The notes beneath the pieces are model-generated. The model had not been told where the DNA came from and did not search any database. It worked only from the letters and a program-made list of their open reading frames with translations. DNA of 16,470 bases, taken from Desertivirga sp966211215 (GTDB lineage: Bacteria; Bacteroidota; Bacteroidia; Sphingobacteriales; Sphingobacteriaceae). Location: assembly GCA_966211215.1 (NCBI GenBank), contig CBIHNR010000122.1, positions 1-16,470 on the forward strand. Direction: 5' to 3'. This document shows positions 7,063 through 14,200 of this stretch, in pieces; position 1 is the stretch's first letter; each line of letters begins with the position of its first letter. A program made the translations under genes and the position numbers.

Positions 7063-8607
7063 TTACCAGAAACTCTTCTTCCTGCTTCTGCCACCCAGGC
7101 CCAAAGCTCCCAACAAACTGCGCGTTATAATATTGGCGGCAGTGCGGCCGGCGCTTCGAACAATTGGATTATCAAAAAAACTTTCCTCTTTTTCTGTCCG
7201 GCCAACAGGCTCTTTTTCCGGGCGCTCTTTTATAGCTTCTGATTTGGCAGCTGCTTCCTCTAGCTTTGCATTTAAAATTTCATAGGCGCTATCGCTATCC
7301 AGAGCCTGATTGTATTTAGCAGCCAGCTTACTTTTAGATACTATTTCTGCAATCTCGCCATCAGTTAAAACATCCATTCTACTTCGTGGAGCATTCATAA
7401 ATACATGAACCAATGGTGATGGAATCCCTTTTTCATTCAATACTGTTACCAATGCTTCCCCAATGCCTAATTCAGTTAATAATTGATCAGTCTGATAAAA
7501 TTTCGTTTCAGGATAGTTCTCTGCCGTTTGTTTTATCGCTTTTCGATCAACAGCAGTAAACGCCCTTAAGGCATGCTGGACCTTCATACCCAACTGGCCC
7601 AAAATACTTTGGGGAACATCCATCGGGTTCTGAGTTACAAAAAATACACCTATCCCTTTAGAACGAATTAGCTTTATTACCGTCTCTATCTGCTCCAATA
7701 AAGCCTCACTCGCCTCTTGAAATACCAAATGTGCCTCATCTATAAAAAGAACTAGCTTTGGTTTATCCATATCACCCTCTTCGGGACTTATCGCATATAA
7801 CTCAGCCAGCAGCTGAAGCATAAAAGTGGAAAAGAGTTTAGGCTTGTCCTGGATATCGGTTACACGTAGAACATTGATAAATCCCCTGCCATCATCACTT
7901 ACTCGCATCAAATCTTCCACTTCAAAACTCTTTTCTCCAAAGAAAATATCAGCTCCTTGCTGCTGGAGCTCGATAACCTTTCGGAGAATTGTACCAGTAC
8001 TTGTTGAAGATATACGTCCATAAGTTTTCTCCAGTTCTTCTTTCCCGTCTTCAGACACATACTGAATCACTTTAATCAAATCTTTTAAGTCCAGTAACGG
8101 AAGCCTCGAATCATCACAATATTTGAAAATCATTGCCAAAACTCCCCCCTGGATATCATTTAATTCAAGAATCTTTGAAAGCAATATTGGTCCGAACTCA
8201 GTTACCGTTGCCCTTAAGCGAACTCCTCCCTGCTTACTTAAGGTTAGCAACTCTACCGGATAACCCGAAGGACTAAAGTCCACCCCAGTAGCCACACTCC
8301 TTTCTTTAATTCTATCATTTAAGATCCCAGGCATAGCAATCCCGCTTAAGTCACCTTTAATATCCATTAACAGAACCGGAATGCTGGCATCACTTAAAAT
8401 CTCGCTCAACATCTGTAAAGTTTTCGTTTTACCAGTACCAGTAGCACCGGCAATCAGCCCATGCCGATTCATGGTTTTCAATGGTAAAAAAACGTCTGCA
8501 CCATCAATAGTTTCACCATTTAAGGCAGCTCTGCCAATTTTTGCGTTTTCTCCCTTGAAAGAATATCCTTCTTTTATTTCCTTTATGAATTCATCTTCAG
8601 TTGCCAT
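7063..8607 (-). CDS. HerA/YjgR-type ATPase (DUF853 family)
   Basis: P-loop ATPase of the HerA-FtsK superfamily, 514 residues and similar in size to E. coli YjgR. Walker A is GATGTGKT (54-61). Walker B is LVLFIDEAH (285-293, Asp290-Glu291). A sensor-like segment VFFVTQNPMDVP is at 321-332, and a candidate arginine finger lies in QHALRAFT (344-351). The C-terminal region from about 430 is charged and coiled-coil-like, ending in a Gly-rich, basic tail typical of this family. HerA proper works in DNA end resection with NurA, but no nuclease gene is adjacent, and the role of stand-alone YjgR-type proteins is uncertain. The ATG at 8607 begins MATEDEFIK. Upstream lies the repeat-filled spacer, and no clear promoter was found. 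No strong terminator is visible at its 3' end. Confidence 0.9.
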   Translation of the reverse strand: MATEDEFIKEIKEGYSFKGENAKIGRAALNGETIDGADVFLPLKTMNRHGLIAGATGTGKTKTLQMLSEILSDASIPVLLMDIKGDLSGIAMPGILNDRIKERSVATGVDFSPSGYPVELLTLSKQGGVRLRATVTEFGPILLSKILELNDIQGGVLAMIFKYCDDSRLPLLDLKDLIKVIQYVSEDGKEELEKTYGRISSTSTGTILRKVIELQQQGADIFFGEKSFEVEDLMRVSDDGRGFINVLRVTDIQDKPKLFSTFMLQLLAELYAISPEEGDMDKPKLVLFIDEAHLVFQEASEALLEQIETVIKLIRSKGIGVFFVTQNPMDVPQSILGQLGMKVQHALRAFTAVDRKAIKQTAENYPETKFYQTDQLLTELGIGEALVTVLNEKGIPSPLVHVFMNAPRSRMDVLTDGEIAEIVSKSKLAAKYNQALDSDSAYEILNAKLEEAAAKSEAIKERPEKEPVGRTEKEESFFDNPIVRSAGRTAANIITRSLLGALGLGGRSRKKSFW

Positions 8608-8790
8608 AATACTACAATAAACCAGGTGGATATTGCCTGATAGAGAAAGAAGAGATGGAATCTGAAAGAGTTTGAAATATTTAGAATTTGCCCGAAACGA
8701 GTCAAATGAGAATTGAATTCTTGATGCTATTAACCTGAGTTCGATTATTATTTTTCTATTAAATCGCTTAACATAAGAAACTTTGCATTC

Positions 8791-8830
8791 CCCTCTCCTC
8801 GTCTAAAGGACTCCTTCGGAGAGGAGAGGG
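8791..8830. repeat. GC-clamped palindrome, core copy 1
   Basis: CCCTCTCCTC (8791-8800) and GAGGAGAGGG (8821-8830) are perfect complements. The 20 nt between them hold a second small palindrome, AAGGA-c-TCCTT, part of the TCCGAAGGA-type core found three more times in the spacer. It lies outside the nested repeats, on their left. Confidence 0.8.
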
Positions 8831-8863
8831 ATAGGGTGAGGTGATAACCGACATAGTCTTATA

Positions 8864-8968
8864 CCTCTCTGCCGTCGGCATCTCTCCCAATGCTATTAAG
8901 TTAAGGAAATAGCAAGCGAAAAATCCTGTAAAGCGTGTCACCCTCTCTGCCTTCGGCATCTCTCCCAA
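8864..8968 (+). repeat. 27-nt direct repeat, two copies
   Basis: Positions 8864-8890 and 8942-8968 are identical except for one base (G versus T at the centre of TGCC-GTC-GGCA / TGCC-TTC-GGCA). Each copy carries a small TGCC/GGCA dyad and ends in CTCTCCCAA. Each runs directly into a TTAA-rich repeat arm: copy 1 into arm A (8887) and copy 2 into arm B (8971). Confidence 0.85.
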
Positions 8969-9050
8969 GGGGCATAGCCGTTAACCTAAGGATGTTTGTG
9001 TTTTCTAATTCATTGAAATAAAGCGTTATAAAGGTTAAGCGATATACTGT

Positions 9051-9086
9051 CCCCCGCTGTCCGAAGGACTCCTTTGGAGGCGGGGG
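9051..9086. repeat. GC-clamped palindrome, core copy 2
   Basis: CCCCCGC (9051-9057) pairs with GCGGGGG (9080-9086). Inside, TCCGAAGGA and TCCTTTGGA pair around a single C with one G-U pair. Nearly the whole 36 nt can form one hairpin. This is the cleanest copy of the TCCGAAGGA core. Confidence 0.85.
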
Positions 9087-9134
9087 TAGGGCAATATCAT
9101 TAACTTAAGGATTTCGAGGTGCGCCGTAGGTGCA

Positions 9135-9249
9135 AAATGGCGGTAGAAAATTTGATTGTGAACGGTTTTGCGTGCCGTAGGTACGCTACATTATAGTACC
9201 GTACCTACGGCACGGAATTTATAACGGCCTATTTTTTCTACCGACATTT
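9135..9249. repeat. Inverted repeat pair D
   Basis: The arms at 9135-9150 (containing CGGTAGAAAA) and 9234-9249 (containing TTTTCTACCG) match at 15 of 16 positions. They enclose the central hairpin E. From memory, GGTAGAAAA/TTTTCTACC pairs with a GCCGTAGG hairpin between them recur in Bacteroidota intergenic DNA. This is unverified. Confidence 0.7.
9171..9214. repeat. Central 14-bp hairpin E
   Basis: CGTGCCGTAGGTAC (9171-9184) and GTACCTACGGCACG (9201-9214) are perfect complements around a 16-nt loop. A partial third copy of the arm, GCGCCGTAGGTGC, lies at 9121-9133. This is the innermost pair and the dyad centre of the nest. Confidence 0.9.
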
Positions 9250-9357
9250 AACCCCGATGGGGTTGTTGGCCTTAAGTTAACGGCACTGGGGATAGGGGGG
9301 TGGAATGGCACGTTTTATTTAAATATCGCTTAACCACCTTCCCGAAACTTCGGGACA

Positions 9358-9393
9358 CCTCCGGTCCGCGGGAGTCCTTTGGACCAGCGGAGG
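9358..9393. repeat. GC-clamped palindrome, core copy 3
   Basis: CCTCCG (9358-9363) pairs with CGGAGG (9388-9393), and inside GTCC (9364-9367) pairs with GGAC (9381-9384). The centre holds AGTCCTTTGGA, the same half-core as copies 2 and 4. Just upstream is a separate CCCGAA/TTCGGG mini-hairpin (9341-9354). Confidence 0.7.
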
Positions 9394-9560
9394 ACTGCAC
9401 TAATCAGCTTTTGCCAAAAGACAAAGTACTGTTTTTCAATGAGCAATACCCTTAGGTTAACGGCTATGCCCAAGGGGAGAGAAAAGACCAACCCACACCG
9501 GACAAACGCCTTAACTTAATAGCATTGGTGTCCCCACCAACAGCTCCACTTAATAGCATT

Positions 9561-9587
9561 GGTCCGAAGTACTCCTTTGGAGGAGAA
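9561..9587. repeat. TCCGAAG/CTTTGGA palindrome, core copy 4
   Basis: TCCGAAG (9563-9569) and CTTTGGA (9575-9581) form an imperfect dyad, with GGT and ACC-like flanks. It abuts the partial A-type arm at 9548-9562 and lies outside the nest, on its right, as copy 1 does on the left. Confidence 0.65.
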
Positions 9588-9719
9588 CCGACAAAAAGGA
9601 ACTTAATGAGGCTGATACCGGCAAAAAGGCCTGAAAAACTCTTGTAATAGACACAAGCTGAAAAATAAAATAAGCCATCGAAACTGCAACGCGGCTAAAA
9701 CAACAAAGCCTCTAAACGC

Positions 9720-9750
9720 AAAAAATCCCGCCTTTCGGACGGGATTTTTT
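9720..9750 (-). terminator. Rho-independent terminator of gltBD
   Basis: AAAAATCCCG (9721-9730) and CGGGATTTTT (9740-9749) form a 10-bp stem around a 9-nt loop, with T runs on both strands. It lies 25 nt past the gltD stop codon. The symmetric A/T flanks mean it could also stop rightward transcription coming out of the spacer. Confidence 0.9.
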
Positions 9751-9774
9751 ATTACCTATTCTGATATATTATTC

Positions 9775-11247
9775 TTAGTAAGCGTACATGCTTTCGGCAT
9801 CTTTGCTTTCAAGTGCAGTGCTTCCTGTTAAGAAAAGATCTACCCGCCTTGCAGCTTCACGGCCTTCAGAGATCGCCCAAACTACCAGAGATTGGCCTCT
9901 TCTCATATCACCAGCGGCAAACACCTTGTCTACGCTCGTTTTGTACAAGCCTTCTTTTGCTTTAACATTGCCACGCTCATCAAGCTCAACACCTAACTGC
10001 TCCAGCAAACCTTGTTTTTGTGGGTGTAAGAAACCCATTGCAAGGAATACGTACTGAGCAGGAATTTCGCGTATAGAATCCTCAACTTCAGTAAATTTAA
10101 CCGGACGGCCAAATACATCAGTTTCCCAGGATACGTCTACAATTTTAAGAGCTTTCAAATGGCCATTTTCATCACTAATAAACTCCTTAGTATTGATTCC
10201 CCAGAAACGCTCGCAACCTTCCTCATGAGAGCTGGTTGTTTTAAGCAACATAGGGTAAGTAGGCCAAGGCATTCCTTCTGTACGGCTTGCAGGAGGCTGC
10301 GGCATTAATTCGAACTGAGTAATCGATTTTGCGTTTTGACGATTTGAAGTACCAACACAGTCTGAACCGGTATCACCACCACCAATTACGATAACATCTT
10401 TATCAGTTACAACAATATCCTCCTCTGAATAAGGAATTCCGCTTACACGTTTATTCTGTTGTTTTAAGAACTCCATTGCATAGTAAACCCCTTTAACGTC
10501 TCTACCAGGAGCAGGTAAGTTACGAGGAATAGTAGAACCACCAGCTAATACGATTGCATCGAATGACTTAAGCAGTTCATCAGATGAAAGGTCTTTACCA
10601 ACCTCAACTCCATATTTGAAGGTGATGCCAGCTTCTTCCATTAATTGAACACGGCGCTCAACAACCCATTTCTCCAATTTGAAATCAGGGATACCAAAAC
10701 GTAATAAACCACCAGCTCTCTCATCGCGCTCGAAAACGGTAACAGTGTGGCCAGCTTTGTTCAATTGAGCGGCAGCAGCCAATCCGGCAGGGCCAGATCC
10801 AACTACTGCAACAGTTTTGCCAGAACGGATCAGTGGAGCTTTTGCACTAACGAAACCTTTCTCGAACGCGATTTCAATAATGTGCTTTTCAATCTCCTCG
10901 ATTGCAACTGCTGGCCTGTTTATACCCAACACACATGCAGACTCGCATGGTGCAGGGCAAATTCTTCCTGTAAATTCAGGGAAGTTATTAGTTGAAGATA
11001 AAATACGGTAAGCCTCTTCCCAGTTCTCTTTATATACCGCATCATTAAATTCAGGAATGATATTTCCTAGTGGACATCCGTTATGACAAAACGGAATACC
11101 ACAGTTCATACAACGAGCAGCCTGCTCGTTTAATTTATCGTCAGAATATGTACCTACAAATTCTTTGTAATCATTTTTACGTTCTTCAGGAGATCTCTTT
11201 GAAGGCAATTCCCTTGCATACTCCTTAAAACCTGTCACTTTACCCAT
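9775..11247 (-). CDS. gltD: Glutamate synthase (NADPH) small subunit
   Basis: FAD-dependent electron-input subunit of glutamate synthase, passing electrons from NAD(P)H through iron-sulfur clusters to GltB, in the cytoplasm. The product is 490 residues, slightly longer than the roughly 470 of E. coli GltD. The N-terminal ferredoxin-like region has Cys46, Cys49, Cys54 and Cys58, then Cys97, Cys101 and Cys105 (CPAPCESAC), ligands of two 4Fe-4S clusters. The FAD Rossmann motif GSGPAG is at 150-155 and the nucleotide-binding motif GGGDTG at 289-294. The C-terminal FAD motif VFAAGDMRRGQSLVVWAI is intact. The start lies only 2 nt after the gltB stop, so translation is probably coupled. It is the last gene of the operon, followed by the terminator at 9720-9750. 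Confidence 0.97.
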   Translation of the reverse strand: MGKVTGFKEYARELPSKRSPEERKNDYKEFVGTYSDDKLNEQAARCMNCGIPFCHNGCPLGNIIPEFNDAVYKENWEEAYRILSSTNNFPEFTGRICPAPCESACVLGINRPAVAIEEIEKHIIEIAFEKGFVSAKAPLIRSGKTVAVVGSGPAGLAAAAQLNKAGHTVTVFERDERAGGLLRFGIPDFKLEKWVVERRVQLMEEAGITFKYGVEVGKDLSSDELLKSFDAIVLAGGSTIPRNLPAPGRDVKGVYYAMEFLKQQNKRVSGIPYSEEDIVVTDKDVIVIGGGDTGSDCVGTSNRQNAKSITQFELMPQPPASRTEGMPWPTYPMLLKTTSSHEEGCERFWGINTKEFISDENGHLKALKIVDVSWETDVFGRPVKFTEVEDSIREIPAQYVFLAMGFLHPQKQGLLEQLGVELDERGNVKAKEGLYKTSVDKVFAAGDMRRGQSLVVWAISEGREAARRVDLFLTGSTALESKDAESMYAY

Positions 11248-11249
11248 AA

Positions 11250-14200
11250 TTAATTAGCTGGTTGAAATTGTGCGTGCTGTAATACTTTTTTATACTCTTT
11301 AGGGAATACCTTGATAAACTTACGGGATTCGTCGTTCCAGTTGCTTAAAAGGTATAAAGCAAGATGACTTTGAGTCAGTTGGATATGCTTGCGAAGAAGA
11401 TTAGTGATCGCCTCTTCATCTTCAGCAGTTAGTGGATCAAGGTCAACCATTTCAGGATTACAGTTATCCGCAAATGTTCCGTCAACATCATAAATCCATG
11501 CAATACCACCACTCATACCTGCAGCAAAGTTTCTTCCTGTTTTACCAAGAATTAATGCTCTACCACCAGTCATATACTCACAACCATGGTCTCCCACTCC
11601 CTCAACAACCGCAGTTGCTCCGGAGTTACGCACCGCAAAACGCTCACCTGCCTGTCCTCTTACAAACAACTCACCAGAAGTGGCTCCGTAAAGTGCTACG
11701 TTACCGATGATGATGTTATCTTCAGGAACCAATGAACTTTCTACAGATGGATAGATTGATAATCTAGCACCAGATAGGCCCTTACCTACATAGTCGTTAG
11801 CCTCACCTTCAAGCTCAAATGAAAGGCCTTTAGTAGCAAAGGCACCAAAGCTTTGTCCGGCAGAACCGCTGAACTTGTAATTGATTGTATTATCTGGCAA
11901 ACCAGCTGATTGATATACTTTAGAAACCTCGTTTGAAAGAAGTGTTCCGATAGTACGGTCTGTATTTTTAACAGTGAATGAACCAAACACCGGTGTTTTG
12001 CTTTCAAGAGCCTGCTGAGCATGCTCAAGCAATTGCCAGTCGATAATGCTATCCATTCCATGATCCTGAGCCTCACTGTTATACAATGTTTGCTTAGAAG
12101 GATTAGTAACCGGATAAAGCACAGCCGAAAGGTCAAGTGTTTTAGTTTTCCAGTGTAAGTTATTTTCTTTCACTTTCAGGAATTGCGCACGTCCAACCAT
12201 ATCATTGATTGTTCTGAAACCAAGGTCTGCCATGATTTCACGTAATTCTTCAGCTAAGAAATTAAACAAGTTTACAATATGCTCAGGTTTACCGCTGAAT
12301 AACTTACGTAAATCAGGGTCTTGAGTAGCCACCCCTACAGGGCAGGTATTCAAGTGGCACTTACGCATCATGATACAGCCACCAGCAACAAGGGCAGCAG
12401 TAGCCACACCCCATTCTTCAGCACCTAATAATGTTGCAATTGCAATATCACGGCCTGTTTTCAATTGTCCGTCTGTTTGAAGGACAACGCGGCTTCTTAG
12501 TTTGTTACGTACCAATGTCTGGTGCGCTTCAGCCAAACCAAGCTCCCAAGGTAAACCAGCGTGTTTGATAGAACTGATTGGAGAAGCTCCTGTTCCACCA
12601 TCGTAACCAGCAATTAAGATAACGTCAGCGTGAGCTTTAGCAACACCCGCTGCAATAGTACCAACACCTGCTTTAGATACCAACTTAACATTGATACGGG
12701 CAGCACGGTTAGCATTTTTCAAGTCGAAGATAAGCTGAGCCAAATCCTCGATTGAATAAATATCGTGGTGCGGAGGAGGAGAAATCAAACCTACGCCCGG
12801 AGTAGAGTGGCGAACTTTTGCAATCCACTCATCTACTTTATGTCCAGGTAACTGGCCACCTTCGCCTGGTTTTGCACCCTGAGCCATTTTAATCTGTAGC
12901 TCATCAGCATTTGTTAAGTAGTAAGAAGTTACACCAAAACGGCCAGAAGCAACCTGCTTAATTGCAGAACGCATAGTATCTCCGTTAGGCAACACTTCAT
13001 AGCGCATTTCATCTTCACCACCTTCACCAGTATTACTCTTACCACCGATACGGTTCATCGCAATAGCAAGTGTACTATGGGCTTCATGAGAGATTGATCC
13101 GAAAGACATCGCACCTGTAGCGAAACGCTTCATTATTGAAGACGCTGACTCTACCTCAGAAAGAGGCACAGGCTCGCGGTGGTGTGCAAAATCGAATAGT
13201 CCACGAAGGGTATATTTCCTTTCATCCTGCTCATTAACAGCTTTTGCATAGCTCTTGTACACGCTATAGTCACCTGTGCGGGTAGCTTGCTGTAATAAAT
13301 GCACAGTTTGAGGATTGAACAAGTGTGCTTCACCACGGCGTTTCCACTGGTAAATACCACCCTCAGGAAGTAATTGCGGAACTTTAGGAATGAATCCATT
13401 GCTGTGTTTGAACAATGTTTCTTTAGCAATTTCATCTAATCCCAAGCCTTCAATACGGGTAACTGCGCCGCAGAAGTATTTATCAACCACAGCTTTGCTG
13501 ATACCAAGGATCTCGAAAATCTGAGCGCCCTGGTATGACTGCAATGTTGAGATACCCATTTTAGAGAAGATCTTCAACAAGCCATCGCAAACAGACTTAA
13601 TATAGTTTTTAGAAAGGTATTTAAACTCTAATGAAGATTCAAGTTTGCCTTCCTCTTTTAGCGCGTGGATAGTTTCTAACGCCAGGTAAGGGTTAACAGC
13701 AGTTGCACCAAAGCCTAATAAGCAGGCAAAGTGGTGTACTTCCCAAACGTCTCCAGCCTCAACAACGATACCAACCTGTCCACGGTAGCCTCTTTTGATA
13801 AGATGGTGGTGAACTGCAGATACAGCCAATAAAGAAGGAATTGGAGCATGCTGAGAATCAACAGCCCTGTCTGATAAAATGATAACCTCGAACCCATCGT
13901 TTACTGCATCTTCAGCATAACGGCAAAGTCTTTCTAATCCTTGTTTTAAAGAACCAGGCTGGCCATCTGCCTTAAAGTATGTTTGAAGCGTTTTAGCATT
14001 GAACATACCAGTATCAATACTTCTTAGCTTTTCTAATTCAGTATTGGTAAGGATTGGTTGTTGTAATGCCACACAATGGCAATGCATCTTATCTTCATCG
14101 AACAGGTTGCCATTGCTACCAATGAAAGTAGCCAAACTCATAACCATACGCTCACGGATAGGGTCTATCGGTGGGTTGGTTACCTGTGCAAAGAATTGTT

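Larger units (their letters stand above)
9100..9280. repeat. Inverted repeat pair C, ends of a possible 181-bp element
   Basis: TTAACTTAAGG (9100-9110) is matched by CCTTAAGTTAA (9270-9280). The sequence is a variant of the TTAA-rich parts of arms A and B. The 159 bp between the arms hold pairs D and E and a small AACCCC/GGGGTT hairpin at 9250-9264, so this could be one discrete palindromic element. An 11-bp match alone is modest evidence. Confidence 0.6.
9033..9335. repeat. Inverted repeat pair H
   Basis: GGTTAAGCGATAT (9033-9045) has an exact 13-nt reverse complement at 9323-9335. A related ATCGCTTAAC also occurs outside the nest at 8763-8772, in the same orientation as the right arm. Confidence 0.75.
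8959..9482. repeat. Inverted repeat pair B
   Basis: The 21 nt at 8971-8991 (GGCATAGCCG then TTAACCTAAGG) recur exactly as reverse complement at 9450-9470. Including the flanks 8959-8970 and 9471-9482, 30 of 33 positions match. The three differences are a single triplet between CCC and GGG: AAG in the left arm and CTT in the right arm, each the reverse complement of the other. Confidence 0.85.
8887..9528. repeat. Inverted repeat pair A (outermost)
   Basis: CCAATGCTATTAAGTTAAGG (8887-8906) has an exact 20-nt reverse complement at 9509-9528. A further partial copy in the right-arm orientation, ACTTAATAGCATTGG, is at 9548-9562, and a degraded copy in the left-arm orientation is at 8724-8739. The arms span 642 bp and enclose all the other nested pairs. 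Confidence 0.85.
8608..9774. other. Gene-free 1.17-kb spacer filled with nested repeats
   Basis: This lies between the 3' end of gltD and the 5' end of the HerA-like gene, both on the minus strand. No coding region is credible: the open frame at 8768-8968 is built from two copies of a repeat and reads as low-information sequence. The spacer holds several families of inverted and direct repeats listed separately. From 8608 to about 8720 it is ordinary AT-rich sequence, probably with the promoter of the HerA-like gene. Another degraded copy of the TTAA-rich repeat lies at 8724-8739. From about 9600 to 9719 I see nothing definite. Confidence 0.85.

Noticed and set aside
7000..7242. 80-codon plus-strand frame overlapping the 3' end of the HerA-like gene
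   Set aside because: It is antisense to the conserved C-terminal region of the ATPase and has no recognisable features.
8768..8968. 66-codon open frame on the minus strand in the repeat spacer
   Set aside because: It is translated from the two copies of the 27-nt direct repeat (hence the repeated GEMPxAER motif) and a GC-clamped palindrome, not from a gene.
8864..9562. Possible CRISPR array
   Set aside because: Repeats occur in both orientations with irregular spacing, several families are mixed, and no cas genes are present.
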